From: Polyangiaceae bacterium
GTDB taxonomy: Bacteria; Myxococcota_A; Polyangia; Polyangiales; Polyangiaceae
DNA: 64,000 nucleotides
Assembly: GCA_016719945.1 (NCBI GenBank)
Contig: JADJYE010000031.1
Span: 240,001 to 304,000, forward strand
Direction: 5' to 3'
In this document: one piece after another, positions 1 to 8,873 of the stretch
Position numbering within the stretch: position 1 is the stretch's first letter
How the letters are laid out: the number at the start of each line of letters is the position of its first letter
Made by a program: the position numbers and the translations under genes
The notes under the pieces: model-generated
What the model saw: the letters and a program-made list of their open reading frames with translations, nothing else
The model's database searches: none
What the model was told of the DNA's origin: nothing

Positions 1-608
<608 letters not shown>

Positions 609-776
609 ACCTCAAAGGCAAGTCATGTCCTAATGAAGGACGTCGCAAAGTTCGGCTTCAGCGCTCGAGCATGAGCTCGCGCTGGGCACGACGTGCACAG
701 CGCTTGGACGCGCTCTCGCCGGCACTCACGCAAGCACCGCTTGCGATGGGCCGACCGGCCGAGGGAATGCTCACAG

Positions 777-895
777 ATTCGGTGGCGATATCGAAGAGGC
801 CACACCCGATCCCATTCCGAACTCGGAAGTTAAGCTCTTCGGAGCCGATGGTACTGCTGGGGAAACTCAGTGGGAGAGTAGGTCGCTGCCGGAAT
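777..895 (+). rRNA. rrf: 5S ribosomal RNA
   Basis: About 119 nt with typical 5S landmarks: 'cgaactcggaagttaagc' in the loop B/C region and 'gggagagtaggtcgctgcc' near the 3' end. The ends pair with each other (attcgg-tggcga with tcgctgccggaat) as helix I. It follows the 23S gene by about 170 nt with no tRNA between them. Exact ends are inferred from the helix I pairing. Confidence 0.95.
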
Positions 896-926
896 TCTTT
901 TACGCGGACCCGTTGGGTCCACCCAA

Positions 927-971
927 GGCTCGGAGCCTGGCGCATGCCGCCGCTCCGGGCCTTTTTCTTTT
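927..971 (+). terminator. Rho-independent terminator of the rRNA operon
   Basis: A GC-rich 10-bp stem (ggctcggagc with gctccgggcc, one G-T pair) is followed directly by a T-rich tract (tttttctttt). It lies 32 nt after 5S, where an rRNA operon should end. A smaller perfect hairpin (906-920, ggaccc/gggtcc) lies just upstream and may assist. Confidence 0.85.
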
Positions 972-1002
972 GGTGCCGTCGCTCTCGGCGTCCTCGGGGA
1001 CT

Positions 1003-1021
1003 GGCCTGCCGCAGGCAGGCC
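1003..1021 (+). other. Stem-loop ahead of the methyltransferase gene
   Basis: A perfect 8-bp inverted repeat (ggcctgcc-gca-ggcaggcc) lies 35 nt upstream of the next start codon. No T tract follows, so it is not a clear terminator. It may be a backup rRNA terminator or part of the mRNA leader. Confidence 0.4.
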
Positions 1022-1056
1022 TGGAAGCTGTCTCGAGGCAGCGCTAGACGAGGGGC

Positions 1057-1812
1057 ATGCGAAGGTCGGGTCGGCTCTGGGCGGTCCTGTTGGTGATGGG
1101 GTGCGGGGGCGCTGCGAGGGACGTGCCGCCCCAGCCGCCGGTCGATCGCGTGCATGAGGGCGAGGAAGGGAGCCCGGAGCATTTCGGCCATGGCGCTCAC
1201 GGGGAGGGACACGGGCATCATGCGCCGGGCGGGATGCCCCATCGGTTCGAGGACGCCGCAAAGTGGGCGAAGGTCTTCGACGATCCGGCGCGGGACGTGT
1301 GGCAGCGTCCGGCGGACGTGGTGGTCGTGCTCGAGCTCAAGCCGGGCATGACGGTCGCCGACCTTGGCGCGGGTACGGGCTATTTCCTGCCCCACCTGTC
1401 GAAGGCGGTCGGGGCGTCTGGCGTGGTCCTGGGGCTCGACGTCGAGGCGGACATGGTGCGCCACATGGGCGAGCGAGCGGCGTCCGGCGGGCTGTCGAAT
1501 GTGACCGCGAAGCTCGTCGCCTTCGATGACCCGGGCCTGGTTGCGGCCTCCGTGGATCGGGTGCTCATCGTCGACACTTGGCACCACATCGCGTCGCGCG
1601 AGGCCTATTCGAAGAAGCTCGCGGCGGGGTTGAAGCCTGGGGGCTTCGTGGCCGTGGTGGACTTCACCATGGAGACGGACAAGGGCCCTCCGAAGAAGCA
1701 CCGCATCGCGCCAGAGCAGGTCGTCGCCGAGCTGTCGGCAGGCGGCCTCTCTGCGCGCGTCGTGGAGGAGCCTCTGCCCGACCAATATGTGGTCGTCGGC
1801 GTGAAGAAGTAG
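1057..1812 (+). CDS. SAM-dependent methyltransferase, predicted lipoprotein
   Basis: 251 aa. The N-terminus is a lipoprotein signal (RRSGRLWAVLLVMGC, lipobox cysteine about residue 16), so the protein is probably membrane-anchored outside the cytoplasm. A His/Gly-rich stretch follows (about residues 44-62). The class I methyltransferase fold then begins, with SAM-binding motif I as VADLGAGTGYF (about residue 102) and a later VDTWHH motif. The conserved opening 'HRFEDAAKWAKVFDDPARD' is typical of a family of exported methyltransferases in myxobacteria and planctomycetes whose substrate is unknown. How an exported enzyme would obtain SAM is unclear. The last 208 nt overlap, antisense, the end of the kinase frame that follows. 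Confidence 0.85.
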   Translation: MRRSGRLWAVLLVMGCGGAARDVPPQPPVDRVHEGEEGSPEHFGHGAHGEGHGHHAPGGMPHRFEDAAKWAKVFDDPARDVWQRPADVVVVLELKPGMTVADLGAGTGYFLPHLSKAVGASGVVLGLDVEADMVRHMGERAASGGLSNVTAKLVAFDDPGLVAASVDRVLIVDTWHHIASREAYSKKLAAGLKPGGFVAVVDFTMETDKGPPKKHRIAPEQVVAELSAGGLSARVVEEPLPDQYVVVGVKK

Positions 1813-2445
1813 CCCCCCTGGCTGAGGCCCGTCGCTCCGAGGTCACGGCTCTTGGTGAGCACGAGCGCGGCAGGGTCGGAGCAAGCGGGGTCGCCCTCCG
1901 GGTGCTCGAGGCGAGACAAGGCCACTTGGAGGAAGCCGTTGCCTTCGCGCAAGACGCGGCTGCCGTGCTGGGTCTCGGCGAGCGTCTTGGCGGCGAGATC
2001 TGCGGTCGGAGTGTCGCCGTAGCGGTAGATCAAGACCGACCCGCCACACGGCGGCTTCGCGACTGCGAACGTGGCCATCTGGAAGGTCGGCTGATCGATG
2101 CGTTCTACCTTGCGGACCTCGTACCCGCCCTTGACCAGGGCCTCCTTCAGCGCGGCCGCCTCGAAGCTGAGGATTCTTCGTCGGGTCCAGTCGACGTTCG
2201 GGGGCGGAGGCAGAAAGAGCGGGTCAGCCGGCGTCGCGGAGACGCTCGCCGAGGTGGCCGTCGCCTTCGACGTGGGCGCCGTCTTCTTCTTTGCCGGAGC
2301 GCTGAGCGACGTGAGCATCACCACGATCGCCGTGGCTGCGACCGCGAGCGCCCCTGCGGCGATGAGCCAGGGGATGCGGGACGGGCGGGCGGCGGCGCCG
2401 GCGCGCGCTCGAGGGGTCTCGGTGAAGTGAACCGTCGGCGGGGCG
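1605..2445 (-). CDS. C-terminal half of frameshifted membrane Ser/Thr kinase
   Basis: In-frame continuation of the kinase at 2445-3372 once one base is removed from the G6 run at 2445-2450. It encodes the transmembrane segment (IPWLIAAGALAVAATAIVVML), a Lys/Thr/Ser-rich linker and an extracytoplasmic domain of about 150 residues with no family I recognise (starts near PPNVDWTRRR). The frame stays open for about 70 codons into the 3' end of the methyltransferase gene on the other strand. The true end may therefore be nearer 1810 if another indel lies in the C6 run at 1813-1818. Confidence 0.6.
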
Positions 2446-3372
2446 GGGGGCCGTTGGTGAAGGGAGGTGGGGCGTGACGGGCGCCTGCGCTAGGGGGGCC
2501 GCTTCAAGGAGCGCCAACATCTCGGCCGCCGAAGCGAAGCGCCGCTCGCGGCTCTTCTGGGTTGCGCGCAGGATGATGGGGCCGAGCGGCGTGCTCGTGA
2601 GGTCGGGCGAGATGGGCGTGGGGGCGTCGGACCCTTGGGCGACGAGGACGTCGAACGCGCTCTCGTCCTCGAAGACGGGCCGTCCCGTGAGCATCTCGCA
2701 CACGACCAGGCCGAGCGCGTACAGGTCGGTCTCGGGGCCGACCGGTTGGCCGCGAGCTTGTTCGGGCGACATGTAGCGGGGCGTGCCGAGCAGCTGGCTC
2801 GCGCTCGTCATCGAGCCTGGCTTGCTCGACTCGGAGTGGAGCGCCAGGGTGCGCGTCGGGGCGTCGAACAGGGTGTTGCCGGGGGCGAAGAGGTCCTTGG
2901 CGATGCCGAAGTCGAGCACCTTCGCGAACACGGGCTCACCAGGGTGCGAGCTGAGGAAGATGTTCGCAGGCTTGATGTCGCGGTGGATGATCCCCAGCGC
3001 GTGCGCCTCCATCAGGCTCTTGAGGATCTGGACGGTCACCCGCTGCGCGAGGTGAATGGGGAGGGGCCCGTGCGCCGCGAGGTGCTCGCCGAGCGTCTGA
3101 CCTCGGAGGTACTCCCAGACGATGAAGGGCTCGCCCGTCTCCGCGATCCCGAAGTCGATGATCCGCACCGTGTGGGGGTGCTCTAGGCGCTGGGCGAGCG
3201 CGGCTTCTTGGGCGAATCGGGCGTTCGCGTCGGGCCCCGACTGCGAGAGGACCTTGACCGCGACGGGACGGTTGAGCGGCAGCTGGGTCGCGAGGTAGAC
3301 GACGCCGAACCCGCCCGCGCCGAGCTGGCGCTCGATCCGATACCGCCCCCCGACCATCTTGAGCCGCGACAC
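2445..3372 (-). CDS. Ser/Thr protein kinase, N-terminal catalytic half (frameshifted)
   Basis: Hanks-type kinase domain starting at ATG 3372. It has the glycine loop LGAGGFGVVY, VAVKV lysine, IIHRDIKPANIF catalytic loop, LDFGIAK and GTPRYMSPEQ. All catalytic residues are present, so an active kinase is expected. After residue about 309 the frame turns into an Arg-rich nonsense tail that ends at 2224. Removing one base from the G6 run at 2445-2450 restores reading into a membrane segment and a C-terminal domain (previous entry). The repaired protein would be about 588 aa: cytoplasmic kinase, one TM helix, external sensor-like domain. Confidence 0.85.
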
Positions 3373-3437
3373 GCGTCGTCGTTCTAGCCCATCGGGTCCG
3401 AGTTTGCGCGGCGCAACGCCGTGTATGCTCCCGGCCC

Positions 3438-4124
3438 GTGAGCTCGACCGAGAAGCTTCCTCCCGGGCCGGCGGAGCACCCCGTGTTGCAGGGTCTGCGC
3501 TTCGGGCGCGATCCCTTCGGGTTCCTCGACGAGTGCAGCCGCCGCTTCGGCAGCGCGTTCACGATGCGCTTCCCTCGCGATCCGCCGCGGGTCGTCGTGA
3601 GCGACCCGGCGCACGTGCGGCAGGTGTTCGCGCTCAAGCCCGACGCGTATTCGGCCTCGGCGGTGCAGATCCCAGTGAACCTGGGTGCGCGCTCGCTCTT
3701 GTTCTTGGACGGCGAAGAGCACCGCAGAGATCGGCAGCTGATGATGCCCTCGCTGCACGGCGATCGCCTCAAGAGCTACGCCCACACGATGTACGACGTG
3801 ACGATGTCACACGTCCGCCGCCTGCCGCGGGGCGAGCGGGTGGACATGAAGCGGGTGTTGCACGAGATCACGTTCGACGTGCTGACGGCGTGCCTCGTGG
3901 GCGGCTCCACGCCCGCGCGGGTCGAGCAGATCCGGTCCTCTCTCGCCGCGTGGATCCACGTGGTGTTCACCCCGGAGACGTTTCTGCTCGGGCTCGCGAT
4001 GGGCCCCCGGCGCCTTCGCGCCACCCTCGACCGCGCGACTGCGAGGGGAGGCTCGACGGGCTGGCGGTGGCTCGACCGAGCTCCCTGGAACGTCGCGGGG
4101 CGCGCGCGAAGCATGATGCGATGA
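3438..4124 (+). CDS. Cytochrome P450, N-terminal half (frameshifted)
   Basis: 228 aa from a GTG start. It opens with 'LPPGPAEHPVLQGLRFGRDPFGFLD', the usual P450 N-terminal region, then runs through helices B to F ('HRRDRQLMMPSLHGDRL' is the helix C WxxxR-like region). There is no signal anchor, so it is a soluble enzyme. It stops at TGA 4122 just where helix G should continue. Adding one base near 4119-4121 joins it to the heme-binding half. Alone it lacks the oxygen-binding helix and heme ligand and would be non-functional. Confidence 0.88.
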   Translation: MSSTEKLPPGPAEHPVLQGLRFGRDPFGFLDECSRRFGSAFTMRFPRDPPRVVVSDPAHVRQVFALKPDAYSASAVQIPVNLGARSLLFLDGEEHRRDRQLMMPSLHGDRLKSYAHTMYDVTMSHVRRLPRGERVDMKRVLHEITFDVLTACLVGGSTPARVEQIRSSLAAWIHVVFTPETFLLGLAMGPRRLRATLDRATARGGSTGWRWLDRAPWNVAGRARSMMR

Positions 4125-4846
4125 GCATCCTTCGAGAAGAGGTGGTGGCGTGCCGAAGCGGGGGGTCGTCAGGGCGGTGCGACGTCCTCGCGACCATCGC
4201 GAACGCGAGGTACGAGGATGGCGCGCCGATCGCGGTCGACCACGCCGTGGATGAGCTGGTGACGCTGCTCGTCGGCGGGCACGAGACGACGGCGAACAGC
4301 CTCGCCTGGGTCCTGTGTCACGTCCTGCCCCGGCCGGACCTGCTCGACCAGCTCGAGCAGGAGCGCGCCCGCGTCTTTCCGGGCGGCGAGATCGATCCCG
4401 CGCGCGCCTCCGAGCTCGCGCTGCTCGAGGCGTGCATCCTCGAGACCATGCGTCGCACACCGATCGCGCCCGCCGTGAATCGAAACCTCCTGAAGCCGCT
4501 GAGCCTCGATCCGTGGCTCATCCCGGCTGGGGGCATCGTCTTTCCGAGCACCTACGTCACGCACCACCGCCAGGACCTGTGGGATCGTCCGCGCGACTTC
4601 GTTCCGCAGCGCTTCCTCGACAAGGAGGGGGTGCCCCCCGATCGGTTCTACCCGTTCGGCGGCGGCCGACGGACGTGCATCGGCAACGCCTTCGCGATCT
4701 TCGAGATGCGGATCGTGCTGCTCGCGCTGCTCGGCGAGCTGTCGCTGGTGCGGACGACGACGTCGCTGGAGGCGGAGTTTCGGGCGCTGACCAGCGTCCC
4801 GAAGAGCTGCGACGTCATCGCGTCAAACAAGGCGCGCGCCGCATGA
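4121..4846 (+). CDS. Cytochrome P450, C-terminal heme-binding half (frameshifted)
   Basis: Continues the preceding frame from 'MSILREEV'. It has all the late P450 signatures: helix I oxygen-binding LVGGHETTANS, ExxR as ETMRR, and the heme loop FGGGRRTCIG with the cysteine ligand. Together the halves make a bacterial class I-type P450 of about 470 aa. Its substrate cannot be told and no ferredoxin or reductase gene is next to it. The stop overlaps the start of the deacetylase (ATGA), so the two are probably cotranslated. No biosynthetic cluster surrounds them. Confidence 0.88.
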   Translation: MSILREEVVACRSGGSSGRCDVLATIANARYEDGAPIAVDHAVDELVTLLVGGHETTANSLAWVLCHVLPRPDLLDQLEQERARVFPGGEIDPARASELALLEACILETMRRTPIAPAVNRNLLKPLSLDPWLIPAGGIVFPSTYVTHHRQDLWDRPRDFVPQRFLDKEGVPPDRFYPFGGGRRTCIGNAFAIFEMRIVLLALLGELSLVRTTTSLEAEFRALTSVPKSCDVIASNKARAA

Positions 4847-5820
4847 ACCGGGTGGCGCTCGGGGCAGCGCTGCTCGTCTCGTGCAGCGAGGGACCGCCCG
4901 GCGAGACGCGCTCGTCGAGCGACACTCGCGCGGCTCTGCCCGAGCCCTCGGCGAGCTCCGAGGGTGAAGCGCGCTCGGCGCCCTCGACCGCGGCGTCGCT
5001 CGGGATGCCCACCTCGAGCCCGGTCGCGAGCGTCTCGACCAGCCCCGCAGCTCGAGCGTCCGCGAGCGCGGCGGCCAGCGCGCCCGCTCCGACGTTCTTG
5101 CGCGACAACCCAGCGTGCCCGGTGCCGCAGGGGCAGCCTCATTGGTCGTGGCGGCGCGTGCACAAGGTCGAGGGGCTGACCGAGCCCGCGGTGGTGCTGA
5201 CCCTCGACGTCGGCGCGAAGCTCGACAACCTCGAGAAGGTCCTCGACGTGCTGCGAGCCGAGCGCGTCGCGGCCACGATCTTCCTTTACACCGCAGAGCT
5301 CGCGAAGAGCCCGCGCGGAGGCGACCTGGTGCGCCGCATGGTCGCGGACGGGCACGAGCTGGCGAACCACACGGTGTCGCACAAGGACCTGACCAAGCTC
5401 GACCTCGAGGCCGCCGGAGAGGAGCTCGACGGCGTCGAGCGCTTCGTGCGCGGGCTCGACCCGTCGTGGACGACGCGGCCCTATTTCAGAGAGCCGTTCC
5501 TCGCGACGAACGACGAGATCGACGCGCTGGTGAAGGCGCGATGTTACCGCCCGATCTGGTTCACCGTCGACACGGCCGATTGGCGCGACGACGCCAACGC
5601 TGAAAATATCGAGGCCGCGGTCTTCGAGCGCCGCGGCAAGCCGCGCGAGATCGAGGCGGGGAGCATCTTCATCTTCCACGGCAGCCAGGCGGCGAACCTG
5701 GTCGCGCTCCCTCGCGTCATCGGGCGGCTGCGCGAGCGCGGCTTTGGGTTCTTGACGCTCGGAGCGGCGCTCGCCAGGTCGTCGCCGCCGAAGAAGGTCA
5801 GCGGCGCGGCTTCACCTTGA
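4843..5820 (+). CDS. Polysaccharide deacetylase (NodB-type), predicted lipoprotein
   Basis: 325 aa from the ATG that overlaps the P450 stop by 4 bases. A short signal with lipobox LLVSC is followed by a Ser/Ala/Pro-rich linker to about residue 85, then a NodB-homology domain. Motif 1 reads VVLTLDVGAK, with the catalytic-base Asp kept but the second Asp of the usual TFDDG replaced by Val. Motif 2 is intact (ANHTVSH, two metal-binding His). Motif 3 is RPYFREPF. Family members remove acetyl groups from envelope or extracellular polysaccharide; the altered motif 1 resembles the TFDAGAN-type subgroup. The 3' end overlaps the convergent kinase gene by 23 nt. Confidence 0.85.
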   Translation: MNRVALGAALLVSCSEGPPGETRSSSDTRAALPEPSASSEGEARSAPSTAASLGMPTSSPVASVSTSPAARASASAAASAPAPTFLRDNPACPVPQGQPHWSWRRVHKVEGLTEPAVVLTLDVGAKLDNLEKVLDVLRAERVAATIFLYTAELAKSPRGGDLVRRMVADGHELANHTVSHKDLTKLDLEAAGEELDGVERFVRGLDPSWTTRPYFREPFLATNDEIDALVKARCYRPIWFTVDTADWRDDANAENIEAAVFERRGKPREIEAGSIFIFHGSQAANLVALPRVIGRLRERGFGFLTLGAALARSSPPKKVSGAASP

Positions 5821-8407
5821 GGGACACGACCCCGTCCGAGGTCTCCGCGCGCGCGGCGAGCAGCGCCGCCGCGACCTCGTCGAAGCTGGCGCTGGTCGGC
5901 TCGAGGCCGGCGTCGGAGAGCGTCACGGCGACAGCGCCGAAGTCACGGGGCAAGAGGTGGCTGACCTCGGCCGGCGCCCGCTTCGGAATGGTCGGCTGCT
6001 CACCTCGCGTGAGCAGAAAGTCGACGGAGCGCGCGCCCGCCTCGTGCGCGATGGCGAGCAGCTCCTCGACCCTGGTCCAGGGGACCCTGCGGTCGATCAG
6101 CATCGTGAGATCGACGGATCGCCCACCTCCGGCGCCTGCGGTGGCCAGCGCAGCGACGATCGGGGTCGAGATGGCCTGACGGCCGGAGCCGGCGTCGAGC
6201 GCCGAGAGCTTCCCGATGCCCGCGCCGTTGAGCGCGACCGCCTCTGGCGTGATCTGCAAGGCCGGGCTCTGGGCGGGCGCGGGCAGATCGACGCCCTCGA
6301 ACGACGGCGGCGAGAGGGACGCGAACAGCGTGAGCTGCTCGCGGAGAGCGCCGACGATGGTCGCGCGGTGCGACTCGAAGGAGCGGTCGACGTACAGGCT
6401 GACGCCGAAGAGGAAGAGGGTCGCGGCGAGCTGCACGCCGGCGAGAATGCCGCGCCGGGCGGCCCCCGCCGAGCCGAGGAGGCCAGCCTCCCGCGCCCGC
6501 CAGACCGCGTGCACCGCGGCGATCGCGACGACCAGCAGGGCGAGGTTGGTGGCGACCGCCGTGGCGGTCCGATCCGTCCCGGCTTGCATCATCGCCGCGA
6601 TGCGCTCGGCGCGCGTCGGCGGCTCGACCCACGCGCTGGCCGCATGGACGTCGGCGCGGACCTGGGAGACCGCGCGCGCCATGACGGTCGTGCACAGCGC
6701 TGCGACGGCGAGCTCTCGAGCGAACGGCGTCGGCGTGCGGACCGCGGACCCGAGCCAGACCAGCGCGGCGCCAGCGACGAACAAAGTGAAGAACGCAGAG
6801 GGATGCCCGAGCGCGACCAGCGCGGCGCCCCCAGCGACGAACGTTGCGCCCGTGATGGCCCAGCCGGACGTGAGCAGCCCGCGGGCACCAGAGATGGGCG
6901 CGGCCAGCAGAGAGGTGAGCCCGAGCGTGATGCCCGCCGAGACCCCGAAGCCGATGAAGTCGCAGAAGCCGATCTCGTAGCGACCTTGGTTGAGCAGCTC
7001 GAAGCGCCGCGAGTTGTCGCTGAGCTCGTCGACTGCGGTCCGGACGATCTCCCACCCTGCGAGCGTCCCGAAGAGGGCGAGCGCGCTCGGCAACAGCGCG
7101 GCGCCGAGCGCCCAGGTGACCAACCCCGGCTTCTTCGCCCTGCGCGCGTTGAGCGCCGGGATCGCAGCGAACGCGAGGACGCCCAGGGCGACCGAGACCG
7201 GACCGGCGAAGCCCGCGCTCTTCAACCATGTGCCGACGGCGTATCGATCCGCGCCGGCGTATCCCACGCCGACGAGGGCGCCCAGCGTGGCCAGCGTGAG
7301 CCCCGCGTACGCGGCCAGGGTGAGCCGGCCAAAGGGGGCCGGATCGGCAGTCGCGAGGCTCACCTCGGCGGCGGAAGCAGCTGGGCTCGAGCTCGCGACG
7401 GCGACGGGAGCTGAGCGCGGCTCGAGCGGGGTGGACAGCGCGAGCTCGGTCCGACTGGTCGCCGGATCGGGGCGAGGTAGGTCGGGGGCGTCTCCCGCTC
7501 GTCTTGCGCTGGTCGCGCCGGGGGCTGTGGCGAACGCGGCGTCGCCGGCCGCGATCACCTCCGCGAAGCTGGCGAAGCGGTCTTTGGGGTCCTTCGCCAA
7601 GAGGCGGGCGAGCAACAGCTCGACCCCGGGGGGAGCTGCGACGTCGAGCGAGGCGAGGGTCGGAGGAGGAGCATGGAGGTGAGCCTGGAGCAGCTCGGGG
7701 AAGCGCTGGCTGTTGAAGGGTGGCCTGCCGGCCAGCATCTCGAAGAGCACGACGCCGAAGGCGTATTGATCGGTGGCGCTCGAGCTGGGGCTCGACCACC
7801 ACTGCTCGGGCGCCATGTAGACGGGCGTGCCGATCGCGACTCCGGTGCCCGTCAGCTTCACGAGGTCGCTCGGGTGGTGCTCCTCGGAGCCTTCGACGAG
7901 CTTGGCTAGGCCAAAGTCGAGCAGGATCGGCTGCGCCGCTCGCCCGCGGACCTCGGACATGAACACGTTGTCGGGCTTGAGGTCCCGGTGGAGGACGCCC
8001 GCCGCGTGGGCCGCGGCGAGCGCGTCAGCGACCTCTCGCGCGACCCGCCAAGCCTCGGCCGGCTCGAGCCGGCCGGAGCGGGCGAGCTCCTCACGCAGCG
8101 TGCGCCCCTCGTACAGCGGCATCACGAAATACGGTCTGCCGTCCTCGAGCTTGCCGAAGGCGAAGACGTCGACGATCGCGGGATGGCGGACGAGGCTGAC
8201 GCTGCGAGCCTCCCGCTCGAACCGCTGCGCGTTGCTCGCGTCGGTCGCGAGCACGCGCAAGAGCACCTTCACCGCGACGCGCTTGCCGATCGTCGGCTCG
8301 ACCGCGGCGTAGACTGCGCCCATGCCGCCGGCCCCGAGGCGATGCTCGATGCGGTAGCCGCCGATCTCGCGCCCAGCCGCCGTGAGAGGGTCGTCCTCCT
8401 TCTTCAT
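5798..8407 (-). CDS. Ser/Thr kinase with polytopic membrane region and ExbD-like C-terminus
   Basis: 869 aa. The N-terminal Hanks kinase is complete: LGAGGMGAVY loop, VAVKV (Lys47), LHRDLKPDN (about 140-147), LDFGLAK (Asp164), YMAPEQWW. An Ala/Pro-rich linker leads to about nine hydrophobic helices (residues about 345-680). The last 150 residues resemble the periplasmic domain of ExbD/TolR: 'ITPEAVALNG' then 'VDLTMLIDRRVPWTRVEELLAIA' and 'AGARSVDFLL'. ExbD/TolR proteins couple the proton gradient to outer-membrane work, but the N-terminal ExbD helix with its key Asp is not evident, so this may be a sensor domain only. ATG 8407 overlaps the stop of the upstream regulator, so the two genes are translationally coupled. 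Confidence 0.85.
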   Translation of the reverse strand: MKKEDDPLTAAGREIGGYRIEHRLGAGGMGAVYAAVEPTIGKRVAVKVLLRVLATDASNAQRFEREARSVSLVRHPAIVDVFAFGKLEDGRPYFVMPLYEGRTLREELARSGRLEPAEAWRVAREVADALAAAHAAGVLHRDLKPDNVFMSEVRGRAAQPILLDFGLAKLVEGSEEHHPSDLVKLTGTGVAIGTPVYMAPEQWWSSPSSSATDQYAFGVVLFEMLAGRPPFNSQRFPELLQAHLHAPPPTLASLDVAAPPGVELLLARLLAKDPKDRFASFAEVIAAGDAAFATAPGATSARRAGDAPDLPRPDPATSRTELALSTPLEPRSAPVAVASSSPAASAAEVSLATADPAPFGRLTLAAYAGLTLATLGALVGVGYAGADRYAVGTWLKSAGFAGPVSVALGVLAFAAIPALNARRAKKPGLVTWALGAALLPSALALFGTLAGWEIVRTAVDELSDNSRRFELLNQGRYEIGFCDFIGFGVSAGITLGLTSLLAAPISGARGLLTSGWAITGATFVAGGAALVALGHPSAFFTLFVAGAALVWLGSAVRTPTPFARELAVAALCTTVMARAVSQVRADVHAASAWVEPPTRAERIAAMMQAGTDRTATAVATNLALLVVAIAAVHAVWRAREAGLLGSAGAARRGILAGVQLAATLFLFGVSLYVDRSFESHRATIVGALREQLTLFASLSPPSFEGVDLPAPAQSPALQITPEAVALNGAGIGKLSALDAGSGRQAISTPIVAALATAGAGGGRSVDLTMLIDRRVPWTRVEELLAIAHEAGARSVDFLLTRGEQPTIPKRAPAEVSHLLPRDFGAVAVTLSDAGLEPTSASFDEVAAALLAARAETSDGVVSLKVKPRR

Positions 8408-8873
8408 CGCGGGGCTCGGCCTCCTCGCGCGAGACCGAAGCCCTTGATGAGGTCGTTGAGGTGAGACCGCGACAGCTCGAGGCGGCGCGCGGCCTCACTC
8501 ACGTTCCACTCGCACGCGACCAGCGTGTGCTCGAGCAGGCGGGCCTGGAACTGCCGCAGCGCCTGTTGGTAGGTGAGGCCCTCGCACGGTACGCTGAGCT
8601 CGCCCGCGGTCGGCTGGGACCTGGCCGACTCGGACGCGCGCTCCCCAAACAGGTGCCGCGCCTCGATGGCGCGAGCCCCCTCTCCCAGGGCGGCTGCCCA
8701 CCCGCGCGCCACCGCGTTCTCCAGCTGGCGAACATTGCCGGGCCACTCCGCGTCGGCGAGGGCCCGCAGCGCGGCGCGGGTGAGGGGAAGCCGCTGCGCG
8801 GCGTCGTCGCCGAGGCGGTGGGCGATCGCCTCGGCGATCAGGGCGACGTCGTCGGGTCGCTCGCGCAGCGGGG
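8404..8873 (-). CDS. AAA+ regulator, C-terminal part with Fis-type HTH (frameshifted)
   Basis: Resumes the regulator frame after the breakpoint in the G4 run at 8870-8873: 'PLRERPDDVALIAEAI', then 'ADAEWPGNVRQLENAV', the usual end of a sigma-54 AAA+ module. A Fis-type helix-turn-helix ends the protein (WNVSEAARRLELSRSHLNDLIK). Its TGA overlaps the start of the kinase gene (ATGA). Confidence 0.82.

Noticed and set aside
1003..1021. Riboswitch before the methyltransferase gene
   Set aside because: Only one simple hairpin; no conserved aptamer core such as a SAM-binding fold is visible.
3438..5820. Secondary-metabolite gene cluster around the P450
   Set aside because: No polyketide, peptide-synthetase, terpene or RiPP genes nearby; the flanking genes are kinases.
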